From CAVUMR01 sp963742715 (GTDB lineage Bacteria; Actinomycetota; Actinomycetes; Mycobacteriales; Micromonosporaceae), in contig CAVUMR010000002.1 in assembly GCA_963742715.1 (NCBI GenBank), forward strand, positions 992,001 to 1,056,000: 64,000 nt of DNA. Direction: 5' to 3'. Below, one piece after another: positions 35,401 through 42,811 of the stretch. The first letter of the stretch is position 1. Each line of letters opens with the position of its first letter. The translations under genes were made by a program, and so were the position numbers. The notes below the pieces were generated by a model, which was not told the origin of the DNA, ran no database searches, and saw only the letters and a program-made list of their open reading frames with translations.

Positions 35401-35869
35401 GCCGGGCCGGCTCACCGGTACGGCGACCGGGGTCCACGCGCCGCCACTGCCCGGGATGGAGCCGGTGGAGCGGACCGCCGCGGACGTGTGGGCGACCGGG
35501 CTGTCCCCGGACAGCCACCCCGCCGAGTTCGCCCGGGACAAGCTGGTCGAAGCCGGCGCGGTCCGGATCGAGGAGCTGGGCCGGATCCGGCACGGGGCGC
35601 GGGTACGGATCGGCGGAGTGGTGACCCATCGCCAGCGCCCGGCCACCGCCGGCGGAATCACCTTCCTCAACCTGGAGGATGAGACCGGTATGGCCAACGT
35701 GATCTGCGCCCCGGTGGTGTGGCAGCGGTACCGCCGGGTGGCCCGCACCTCGCCCGCGCTGATGATCCGCGGCCGGTTGGAGCGGGTGGACGGAGTGATC
35801 AATGTGATCGCCGAGCGGTTCGACCCGCTCGACCTGTCGATCCGATCCACCTCCCGGGACTTCCGGTGA
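32465..35869 (+). CDS. dnaE2: Error-prone DNA polymerase III alpha subunit DnaE2
   Basis: A 1134-residue C-family polymerase for SOS mutagenesis. An N-terminal PHP domain begins AELHCHSNFSFLDGAS (His66, His68). The polymerase palm has PDIDVDIE with Asp463 and Asp465, and GRGSAANSAVCYVLGI and HLGIHSGGMVI are typical of the alpha family. The C-terminus has an OB-fold domain (VRIGGVVTHRQRPATAGGITFLNLEDETG). Lacks the extended C-terminal region of the replicative DnaE1. Coupled to imuB by an overlapping ATG. The stop codon lies inside a short direct-repeat array that runs into the intergenic region. Confidence 0.95.
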   Translation: MGWSNPPVPWAELERVLSGRPVRVVDPLVGDDGDGGDSPAWSRKRPSYTPPPLARGVSTVDYAELHCHSNFSFLDGASQPEELVEEAYRLGLTGIALTDHDGFYGVVRFSEAARGQGVPTVFGAELSLGLPGPQNGEPDPLGRHLLVLARNERGYARLSSAMADAHLAGGQKGRPLYDLEELAERAGGDWLLLTGCRKGPVPAALALDGTAGAARELDRLVALFGEEQVVVELTDHDQPDDDERNDELAALARRFGLPTVATNNVHYAQPGRRRLATALAAVRARRSLDEIDGWLPAASTAHLRSGEEMAARFGAYPGAVRRAAEIAASCAFDLSLVAPSLPDFDLPAGFVVPIGQPAEMAYLRWLTYQAAPARYGPPERAPAAYRQLDHELAIIDQLGYPGYFLVVWDIVQFCKRNNILCQGRGSAANSAVCYVLGITNADPIACELLFERFLAPERDGPPDIDVDIESDQREKVIQYVYDKHGRRHAAQVANVISYRPRSAVRDMAKALGYSPGQQDAWSKQIDRWGPAATVDIDDIPGQVVELANEVLKFPRHLGIHSGGMVICDRPVSEVCPVEHARMPNRTVLQWDKDDCAAVGLVKFDLLGLGMLSALHYALDLVAAYHGEKLELATIPPEDSEVYDMLCRADSIGVFQVESRAQMATLPRLKPRKFYDLVVEVALIRPGPIQGGSVHPYIRRANGQEEPTVPHPLLKKALDRTLGVPLFQEQLMQMAIDVAGFNAAEADELRRAMGSKRSAERMAKLRSRLYDGMAERGISGPLADQIFDKLSAFANFGFPESHAISFAHLVYTSSWLKRFYPAAFCAALLAAQPMGFYSPNSLVADARRHGVTVRRPDINASGVQATLEPSDDDSVIRIGPTADGPTGRAPSKALPECWGIGGPAVRLGIASVRQISDEVAERIVAERVAGGRYRDLADLAGRIGLSVAQLEALATADAFACFGLSRREALWAAGAAAQERPGRLTGTATGVHAPPLPGMEPVERTAADVWATGLSPDSHPAEFARDKLVEAGAVRIEELGRIRHGARVRIGGVVTHRQRPATAGGITFLNLEDETGMANVICAPVVWQRYRRVARTSPALMIRGRLERVDGVINVIAERFDPLDLSIRSTSRDFR

Positions 35870-35952
35870 GCCGATCCACCCCAGCGCTCCGGTGAGCCGA
35901 TCCCAGCCCAGCACTCCGGTGGCCGATCCAGCTCCCGGGACTTCCGGTGTCG
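35842..35952 (+). repeat. Four-copy 26-30 bp direct repeat spanning the dnaE2 stop
   Basis: Copies start with CCGATCC and end with TCCGGTG at 35842, 35871, 35897 and 35923; the first and last share CTCCCGGGACTTCCGGTG. The dnaE2 TGA (35867-35869) is in the first copy. Confidence 0.85.
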
Positions 35953-36019
35953 TGATCCGGTGCCCGTTAGGCTCGCAACCGCCATCAGGTCCGCACCACG
36001 TCCACCGGTTCCGGCAGTT

Positions 36020-36147
36020 GGGTACCCATCAAGACCGGGTACCCATCAAGACCGGGTACCCATCAAGACCGGGCAGCCGTCAAACCGGGCAGCCGGGCCG
36101 CGTAGGCGTCGGGCCCGGGCCAGCAGGCCGGGCAGTCATCGAGGCCG
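36020..36147 (+). repeat. 17-bp tandem repeats upstream of the methyltransferase
   Basis: Three perfect copies of GGGTACCCATCAAGACC start at 36020, 36037 and 36054, then a degenerate copy at 36071 (GGGCAGCCGTCAAACC) and another at 36131 (GGGCAGTCATCGAGGCC). Each perfect unit has a GGGTACCC palindrome. The array ends about 20 bp before the Shine-Dalgarno of the next gene. Confidence 0.9.
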
Positions 36148-36169
36148 GGCAGCGAGGAGGGCAGCCGCT

Positions 36170-37006
36170 GTGGAGCGCACCCGCGTGCACGCCGCGCCGC
36201 GTACCGCCGCGGTCTGGGCGGTGCTGCGCGCCGAGCTCGAGCGACGGCCGGGGGAGCGCCTGGTGGTCGTCGACGTGGGTGGCGGAACCGGCGGTTTCGC
36301 CGTACCACTCGCCGAGGACGGTCACCACGTCACGGTGGTGGACGCCAGCCCGGACGCGCTGGCCGCGCTGACCCGTCGCGCCGCCGACGCGGGCGTGGCC
36401 GAGCGGGTCCGGGCGGTACAGGGCGACGCCGCCCAACTGGCCGAGCTGGTACCCGCGAGCAGCGTCGATCTGGTGCTGTGCCACAGCCTGCTGGAGGTGG
36501 TGGACTCGCCGACCGAGGTCGCCGGCGCGCTCGCCGGGGTACTCCGGCCCGGCGGCGCGGCCAGTGTGCTGGTCGCCAACCGGGCGGCCGCGGTACTCGG
36601 TCGTGCGCTCGGCGGCCGATTCGCCAACGCCCTGGAGCTGCTGGACGAGCACCCGGCACCGAGCCAGCCACCGAGCGACCCAGCACCGAGCGACCCACCA
36701 CCGAGCGACCCGCCACCCCGGCGGTACGACCTGGACAGCATCGCGGCACTCCTCGGCTCTGCCGGAATGGTCGTCGAAGAGGTGCACGGGGTACGTGTCG
36801 TCGCCGACCTCATACCGGGAGGGCTGCTCGACGCGTCACCCGGTGCGTCGGAGGCGCTCGTCCGGTTCGAGCTCGCGGTGGCCGGCCGCTCGCCGTACCG
36901 CGACGTGGCCACGCAACTGCACGTCCTGGCCCGGCAGACAGGCGGCTCACAGGGAGCCGCCCGGCGGGACAGTTCTGACCAGCGGGACAGCGGGTCGCGA
37001 CCGTGA
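36170..37006 (+). CDS. Class I SAM-dependent methyltransferase
   Basis: A 278-residue enzyme of the Rossmann-fold methyltransferase class, with motif I VDVGGGTGG at 34-42, the acidic end of strand 2 at VTVVDAS and motif IV at VDLVLCHSLLEVV. GTG 36170 has AGGAGG 9 nt upstream and is preferred over the longer open frame, which would translate the repeat array. A Pro/Ser/Asp repeat (PSDPAPSDPPPSDPPP, about 165-180) interrupts the C-terminal half. The substrate is unknown. It overlaps the phosphodiesterase gene by GTGA, which suggests shared function. Confidence 0.85.
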   Translation: MERTRVHAAPRTAAVWAVLRAELERRPGERLVVVDVGGGTGGFAVPLAEDGHHVTVVDASPDALAALTRRAADAGVAERVRAVQGDAAQLAELVPASSVDLVLCHSLLEVVDSPTEVAGALAGVLRPGGAASVLVANRAAAVLGRALGGRFANALELLDEHPAPSQPPSDPAPSDPPPSDPPPRRYDLDSIAALLGSAGMVVEEVHGVRVVADLIPGGLLDASPGASEALVRFELAVAGRSPYRDVATQLHVLARQTGGSQGAARRDSSDQRDSGSRP

Positions 37007-38256
37007 CGTCCCCGCTACACGGTGGGTCGCTTCCACCCGCCGCGTCCAGCGATGCCGGCATGGAGCTGATCGGACCGCGGTACGGCGCGGCGAGTCTCGC
37101 CGATGTGATGCCCAGCGCGCTGGCGACGCTCGGGGTACCGGGTTCCGCCGATCCGCTCGGGCTGGCCGAGGGCGCGCTCGCCGGAGTACGACGGATCGCG
37201 ATCCTGCTGATCGACGGGCTCGGCAACGAGCTGCTGCCGCGGGCGGCACCGGTGGCGCCGGTGATCGCCGACGTACTGGCCGGTCGGCTCGGGCAGCGGC
37301 TGGTCCTCACCGCGCCCTTCCCGTCCACCACTCCCACCAGCCTGGTGTCGCTCGGTACCGGGGTCCCGCCGGGCCAGCACGGGGTCCTCGGCTTCACGCT
37401 CGCGATTCCCGGTACTCCGGACCGGCTCAACCACGTGCTCTGGCGGGACGAGCCCGATCCGAACAGCTGGCAGCCGGTACCGACCCAGTTCACCCGGGCC
37501 GCGGCCGCGGGAGTACGGGTGAGCGTGGTGAGCAAGCCGGACTTCGCCGGCTCGGGACTCACCGTGGCCGCGTACCGGGGTGCCGACTACCGCGGCGCGG
37601 ACGGGGTCGACGCGCTGGCCGCCGAGGTACTGGCCGCGCTGGACGCGCCGGACCGGAACGCCGGTGGACCGCCCGGCGATGCGCGGCACCTCGTGTACGG
37701 CTATTTCCCGGACGTCGATCTGGCGGGGCACCTCTACGGCGTTGGCTCACCACCGTGGCTGGCCGCCGTACAGGAGGTGGACCGGCTGATCGACCGGATC
37801 GTCGACGGGCTGCCCGCCGACGCGGCGCTGCTGGTCACCGCCGATCACGGCATGTTGGACGTACCCGAGGACGCCCGGGTCGATCTCGACACGGTCCCGG
37901 AGTTGCGCGCCGGGCTGCGGCTGGTGGCCGGCGAGCCCCGGGTCCGGTACCTGCACACCCTGCCGGGCGCACGGTCGGACGTACTCGCGGCATGGCGCTC
38001 GATGTTCGGTCCCCGCGCCTGGGTCGGTACCCGGGAGGAAGTCCTCGACAACGGCTGGTTCGGGCCGGTATCCGCGGGTCACCTGGACCGCATCGGCGAC
38101 GTGGTGGTGGTGTGCCTGGACCGGGGCGCGGTGCTCGCCTCGGCGAGCGAGCCGGTGAACCTCGCCCGGCTGGTCGCGTACCACGGCTCGCTCACCCGGA
38201 TCGAAATGGCGATTCCGCTGCTCGTGTTCCGCGGTTGTGTCGGGCCTGCCGGCTAG
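37003..38256 (+). CDS. Nucleotide pyrophosphatase/phosphodiesterase (alkaline phosphatase superfamily)
   Basis: A 417-residue metal-dependent phosphodiesterase. The metal-binding and nucleophile elements are visible: LLIDGLGNE (about 68-76), PFPSTTPTSLVSLGTG with a Thr nucleophile, YGYFPDVDLAGHLYG, and VTADHGMLDV. The family hydrolyses phosphodiester or pyrophosphate bonds in nucleotides, phospholipids or sugar nucleotides; the substrate here is not clear. There is no signal peptide, so it is probably cytoplasmic. The gene is coupled to the methyltransferase gene upstream and followed by a 136-bp gap with imperfect GGCGGGACTCCGGGTGGGA-like repeats before dinB. Confidence 0.85.
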   Translation: MTSPLHGGSLPPAASSDAGMELIGPRYGAASLADVMPSALATLGVPGSADPLGLAEGALAGVRRIAILLIDGLGNELLPRAAPVAPVIADVLAGRLGQRLVLTAPFPSTTPTSLVSLGTGVPPGQHGVLGFTLAIPGTPDRLNHVLWRDEPDPNSWQPVPTQFTRAAAAGVRVSVVSKPDFAGSGLTVAAYRGADYRGADGVDALAAEVLAALDAPDRNAGGPPGDARHLVYGYFPDVDLAGHLYGVGSPPWLAAVQEVDRLIDRIVDGLPADAALLVTADHGMLDVPEDARVDLDTVPELRAGLRLVAGEPRVRYLHTLPGARSDVLAAWRSMFGPRAWVGTREEVLDNGWFGPVSAGHLDRIGDVVVVCLDRGAVLASASEPVNLARLVAYHGSLTRIEMAIPLLVFRGCVGPAG

Positions 38257-38392
38257 ATTCAGGCCACCGGACCACCGCGCCCGATGGGGAATCCCATTCG
38301 GGCGGGACTCCGGGTGGGAGCCATCCGGGAGGCGAGCCGTCCGGCTGGAAGCCGTTCCGGTGTGATCGCGGCGTTCGGGTGGGGAGGCGTCG

Positions 38393-39682
38393 ATGGGCCG
38401 GAGCAATCTGCTGCCGCGGGCGGGCCCGGGCGGCGACGGTGGTTTCGGCCCGGACGGCGACGACACCGGATGTCCGTTCCTGCACGTGGACATGGACGCG
38501 TTCTTCGCGTCCGTCGAGGTCCGTCGGGATCCGACCCTGCGAGGCAGGCCGGTGGTGGTCGGCGGCATCGGCCCGCGCGGCGTGGTGAGTTCGGCCAGCT
38601 ATGAAGCCCGGACGTTTGGGGTACGCAGCGCGATGCCCACCGGTCGGGCTCGCCGGCTCTGTCCGCAGGCCGTCTACCTGCCGCCCGATTTCAGCGCGTA
38701 CGCCGCGGCATCGCGCGCGGTCATGGACATCCTTCGCGACGTGACCCCGTTGGTGGAACCGTTGTCGCTGGACGAGGCGTTCCTGGACGTCAGCGGGGCC
38801 AGGCGGTTGTTCGGCCGGCCGGCCGAGATCGGTGCGGCGATCCGGCGTCGGGTGGTGCAGGAGCAGCAGCTGACCTGTTCGGTCGGGATCGCCCCGACGA
38901 AGTTCACCGCGAAGCTGGCGTCGACCCGGGTCAAGCCGGACGGCCTGATGGTGATTCCGGCCGACCGCACCCTCGAGTTCCTGCACGCGCTACCGGTGTC
39001 GGCGCTGTGGGGTGTGGGTGAACGCACGGCGGAGGTGCTCCACCGGCTGGGCCTGAAAAGCGTGCGTGACGTGGCCGAGGCGGCGCCGGCCGCGCTGCGG
39101 GCGGCGCTGGGACAGGCGGTCGGGGACCACCTGTACGAGCTGGCCTGGGGCCGGGATCCGAGGCAGGTCAGCCCACACCAGCGGGAGAAGTCGATCAGCG
39201 CGGAGACCACGTTCGAGGTCGACATAGCCGATCCGACGATCCTGCGCCGGACCCTGCTCGGGCTGTCGAACAAGGTGGCGGGGCGGGTGCGACAGGCCGA
39301 CGTGGTGGGCCGGACGGTGGCGATCAAGGTGCGGTCGGCCGACTTCCAGACCCTGAACAGGTCCCGGACATTGCCGAGTCCCACCGACGTAGCCAGAGAG
39401 ATCTTCGACACAGCATGGTCGTTGTTCAGTGCTCTTCCGCCCGGTAGGAGGGTCCGCCTGCTCGGTGTCCGGGTCGAAGGATTGCTCGCCGCCGGCTCGG
39501 CACCGCGGCAGCCGGCCCTGGACGGGAGGCAGGAAAGCTGGCGCGAGGCCGAGCAGGCGATGGATGCGGCACTTGCCCGGTTTGGGGCGGCGGCGGTACG
39601 ACCTGCCAGCCTGATCAGTCCATCCCCGGGTACCCGTTCGGGGGAGGTTCCGTCTGACCGGCTCCGGACAGACGGACAGTAA
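38393..39682 (+). CDS. dinB: DNA polymerase IV (Y-family)
   Basis: A 429-residue translesion polymerase. The catalytic acids are D33 and D35 in HVDMDAFFASVE and D127/E128 in LSLDEAF; F37 is the likely steric gate. The helix-hairpin-helix (LPVSALWGVGERTAEVLHRLGL) and the little finger (SAETTFEVDI...GVRVEGLL) are complete. A short N-terminal extension of about 28 residues is unusual. A QPALDG segment near the C-terminus could be a degenerate clamp motif. No LexA box is visible in the 136 bp upstream. GGGGAGG precedes the ATG. Confidence 0.95.
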   Translation: MGRSNLLPRAGPGGDGGFGPDGDDTGCPFLHVDMDAFFASVEVRRDPTLRGRPVVVGGIGPRGVVSSASYEARTFGVRSAMPTGRARRLCPQAVYLPPDFSAYAAASRAVMDILRDVTPLVEPLSLDEAFLDVSGARRLFGRPAEIGAAIRRRVVQEQQLTCSVGIAPTKFTAKLASTRVKPDGLMVIPADRTLEFLHALPVSALWGVGERTAEVLHRLGLKSVRDVAEAAPAALRAALGQAVGDHLYELAWGRDPRQVSPHQREKSISAETTFEVDIADPTILRRTLLGLSNKVAGRVRQADVVGRTVAIKVRSADFQTLNRSRTLPSPTDVAREIFDTAWSLFSALPPGRRVRLLGVRVEGLLAAGSAPRQPALDGRQESWREAEQAMDAALARFGAAAVRPASLISPSPGTRSGEVPSDRLRTDGQ

Positions 39683-39800
39683 GGGCGGTGTCCAGCTTTC
39701 CGACAGGTGCGCCCCCTCGTAGACTTGCACCAGCAGCCGGGCCGGCTGTGCGGTCTGTCGGTTCCCAACGGTGCCGGCCTAACGACCGGGGAGGAGTGCT

Positions 39801-40196
39801 GTGCCGCTCTCCGAGCACGAGCAGCGACTGTTCGAGGAGATCGAGCGGTCGCTGGCCGAGGACCCCAAGTTCGCCTCTGCCGTGCGCAACAGCGACCCGC
39901 GCCACCATGTTCGGCGCAGGTTGATCGTTGCCGCCGGTCTACTGGTCGTCGGTCTCGCCCTGCTCGTCTACGGCGCGGTCAGCAAGAGCGCCCTGATCGG
40001 GGTGGCCGGTTTCGTGGTCATGCTCGGCTCGGCCGTCTTCGGCCTCCAGTCACGTCGTCGCAACCAGGGTGCCGAGCTGCGGGTCGTCGGCGGCGGCACC
40101 ACCAGCGCAACAGTCCGTCGCGGCAAGACGCGGAAGGCCTCTTTCATGGATCGCCTGGAGGAGCGCTGGCGAGGTCGCCCGGAGGACAACCGCTAG
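39801..40196 (+). CDS. DUF3040 membrane protein
   Basis: A 131-residue protein starting MPLSEHEQRLFEEIERSLAEDPKFASAV, the signature of DUF3040 (Rv2169c family). Two adjacent hydrophobic helices (RLIVAAGLLVVGLALLVYGAV and LIGVAGFVVMLGSAVFGL) follow; the tail is basic. It starts at GTG with GGGGAGGAG 6 nt upstream. TAGACT near 39720 could be the -10. The position just upstream of the cell-wall cluster is conserved in actinobacteria; the function is unknown. Confidence 0.9.
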   Translation: MPLSEHEQRLFEEIERSLAEDPKFASAVRNSDPRHHVRRRLIVAAGLLVVGLALLVYGAVSKSALIGVAGFVVMLGSAVFGLQSRRRNQGAELRVVGGGTTSATVRRGKTRKASFMDRLEERWRGRPEDNR

Positions 40197-40254
40197 ACCC
40201 CGCGCCCGCGCCCGAGCAAGAACCAGCCGGCAACAGCTGGTGAGCACGCCGCGG

Positions 40255-42711
40255 TCAGCGGTTGAAGCGGCCGATCAGCAGGCGTCGCGGTGTGATCCGT
40301 CGCAGGACGCCATCCCGTACCCGGGTCAGCGTGTTGATGCCGGTGATCATGGTGTGCCCGACCCGCCAGCGCCACCGCAGTACGACCGACCGGGGCATCA
40401 GCGCGGCAGCCCACCGCCGCTGGCGCGGTACATGTACCGCCAGTCCGGCCCGTACCCGCCGTACCGCGGCCCGCAGGTCCGACTCGTACAGCGGCTGCTT
40501 GGCGTACCGCGCGTGCTCCTCGGCGCGGGCGAGCAGCCGTACCGACTGGGCGGCCGCACCGACCAGGCGTGGCCTCGCGACCAGCCGTTCGGCGGTGGCC
40601 CGGGGGGTCTCGGACGAATCGACCGGCAACCTGTAGTCGACCAGCGTGTCGAGCAGTTCGTCCCAGGCCGCGTGCGCGGCATACCGGGCCGCCCCGGCTG
40701 TGGCCGGCTCCCCGTCCACCTCCAGCTGCATCACACCGACCTGCTCGGTCACCTCGGGCCGCAGCGTGCCGGCATGGTCCCCGGCCCGGTGCCGGTTGCG
40801 CCGCAACGCGAGCCGGTGCGCCCCCGGGCTGACCAGCGCGACTGCCAGCAGTAGCGATCCGAGCGTCCAGAACGGCCACCGTGGCAGGCCGCCGCCGCCG
40901 TTGCCGGACGAGTTGGCGGCGTTGCCGGGCGCGTCGTCGGAACGGCCGGAGCCCGGTGCGGCCGCGGAGCCACTCGGCTTCGGGGCCGCGTCGTCCTCGC
41001 CGTTCGTACCGTCACCGGTCGGCTGGCTCGGGTTCGGCGCCCAGCCGAACCGGGCGGAACCGCTGACGCCGGTCGCGGGGGTCGGGTCGAACGCGACCCA
41101 GCCGTAGTCCGGGAAGTACGCCTCGACCCACGCGTGTACGTCGCGGTTGGTCAACGTGAAGTGGTCGCGTTCCCGGCTGCCCTGGGTGAAGCCGATCGCC
41201 ACCCGCGCCGGGATGCCGGCCTCCCGGAGCATCCAGGTCATCGCGGCGGCGTACTGCTCGCAGTAGCCGCGTTTGTTGCGCAGGAAGTCGACGATGGCGC
41301 TGCCGCTGGTACCGGCCTTGGTCTGCAGGCTGTACACGAAACCGTTGGCGGGCTTGAAGTAGTCCAGGATGGCCAGCGTCCGGTCGTACTCGTTGCGCTG
41401 GTCCGCGACAACCTGGCCGACCAGGTTCTGCACGTACGCGATGTGCGGCACCTCGGTGTACAGCGCCCGGACCGGGTCGTTCTCGTCGATGACCGGAGCC
41501 GACCGCAGTTCCTCAGCGGTGAAGTCGTACTTGGTGTACGTGATCCGGTACTTGAGGTCGCGGGTGCTGGGCCGGTTCGCGTAAACCACCCCGGTGGCGT
41601 TGTCGAAGTACCAGCGGCCGCGCACGTCCACGTCCGACGGGTGCTCGTACACCGGCAGGTAGCGGTCGTTGAGGGAGATCACCTCGACGTTGGCCTGCCA
41701 GGTCTCGGAGGCGACCGAGGGTGGTACCACCGACTGCGGCAGGCCGTCGGACAGCGGCTGCCGGCCCTGCGGCGGGCGTGGGGTGAACCCGTTCGCGCCG
41801 ACCTGGTCGGCGACCGCCATCCGCATGTACCGCGGGGCGGTGTCGTCGGTTCGCACCCGCAGCATCTCGAACTGCTTGTCCTGGATCAGGTTGCCGCGCA
41901 GGGTCGCGATCGGGTTGATGCCGCCGCCGGGACGACCGGGGCCGTTGCCGGTACCGGTCCCGTTGCCCACGGTCGCGAACCGCTCGAACAGGCCGGCGGT
42001 CATGCCCGGCACGAGCAGCGGCACGACGATCGCCAGTACCAGACCGGCCAGTCCGATCCGGCGGCTCGACGCGGCCAGTGGAGACGGCTCCCAGGCGTCG
42101 ATGTCGCGGCCGTCACCGGTGAACCGGCGTCCCCACCGGCGTACCCGATCGATGTTGTCGGTGACCAGCAGCCACAGATAGCCGACGACGCCCAGGGCGA
42201 ACGGCAGCCAGGACACGCTGCCGCGGTTCACCGCCACCGGTACCGAATAGATAGCGAGCATGGGCAGGCCGGCGAGTGCGGGGCGGCTCATGCCGACGGC
42301 GAGCACGTCCACCGCGATGGCGACCGCGCCGATGCCCAGTACGGCGAGGAAGATCAGGCCGGGCCGGTCCTCGACCGGGATGGACTGCTCCCGGATGTCC
42401 GAGCCGGCGCTGGTCAGTAGGTCGCGGAAGTGCTCGACCGTCCGACCGGTGGGGATGATCCCGGCGAGTTCCTCGCCGCTCGGGAAGACCCAGGTGAGGA
42501 ACGCTCCCAGCGCCACGACCATGGCGCCGGCCTGAGCCAGCACCGGTGCCCGCAGCCCGCGTACGACGATGCTGACGCCGACCACCACTGCCACCGCGAC
42601 AGCGGCGTACATGAACCAGGTGAACAGCCGGAACACGGTGCTCAGCACCGACGACGCGAGGATCGTGGCGACGCCGCCGACCAGCGCGATCTGGAGCCGC
42701 TTCGTCATCAT
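40255..42711 (-). CDS. TgpA-type membrane transglutaminase-like protein (DUF3488)
   Basis: An 818-residue protein. The N-terminal 250 residues have about six hydrophobic helices, followed by an extracytoplasmic transglutaminase-like domain: the catalytic Cys is in KRGYCEQYAAAM, with the His in DVHAWVEAYF and the Asp in WVAFDPTP. A Ser/Gly/Pro linker, another membrane helix (PFWTLGSLLLAVALVSPG) and a DUF4129-like C-terminal domain complete the layout. These proteins are essential in some bacteria and are thought to act in envelope maintenance; the acyl substrate is unknown. It is the last gene of a moxR-DUF58-transglutaminase operon, 100 bp downstream of the DUF58 gene. Confidence 0.92.
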   Translation of the reverse strand: MMTKRLQIALVGGVATILASSVLSTVFRLFTWFMYAAVAVAVVVGVSIVVRGLRAPVLAQAGAMVVALGAFLTWVFPSGEELAGIIPTGRTVEHFRDLLTSAGSDIREQSIPVEDRPGLIFLAVLGIGAVAIAVDVLAVGMSRPALAGLPMLAIYSVPVAVNRGSVSWLPFALGVVGYLWLLVTDNIDRVRRWGRRFTGDGRDIDAWEPSPLAASSRRIGLAGLVLAIVVPLLVPGMTAGLFERFATVGNGTGTGNGPGRPGGGINPIATLRGNLIQDKQFEMLRVRTDDTAPRYMRMAVADQVGANGFTPRPPQGRQPLSDGLPQSVVPPSVASETWQANVEVISLNDRYLPVYEHPSDVDVRGRWYFDNATGVVYANRPSTRDLKYRITYTKYDFTAEELRSAPVIDENDPVRALYTEVPHIAYVQNLVGQVVADQRNEYDRTLAILDYFKPANGFVYSLQTKAGTSGSAIVDFLRNKRGYCEQYAAAMTWMLREAGIPARVAIGFTQGSRERDHFTLTNRDVHAWVEAYFPDYGWVAFDPTPATGVSGSARFGWAPNPSQPTGDGTNGEDDAAPKPSGSAAAPGSGRSDDAPGNAANSSGNGGGGLPRWPFWTLGSLLLAVALVSPGAHRLALRRNRHRAGDHAGTLRPEVTEQVGVMQLEVDGEPATAGAARYAAHAAWDELLDTLVDYRLPVDSSETPRATAERLVARPRLVGAAAQSVRLLARAEEHARYAKQPLYESDLRAAVRRVRAGLAVHVPRQRRWAAALMPRSVVLRWRWRVGHTMITGINTLTRVRDGVLRRITPRRLLIGRFNR

Positions 42712-42811
42712 CGCCCCCTGCCCGCCGCACCGGGGATGGTCACCGGAGGGCCACCGAACGCCTCATCCACGGCGGCCGCGGGAAGCACTGTGCCCGCCTC
42801 TCCCGCGACCG

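Noticed and set aside
36020..36147. CRISPR array
   Set aside because: The 17-bp units are directly adjacent with no unique spacers and there are no cas genes. The same applies to the 57-bp and 7-bp arrays.
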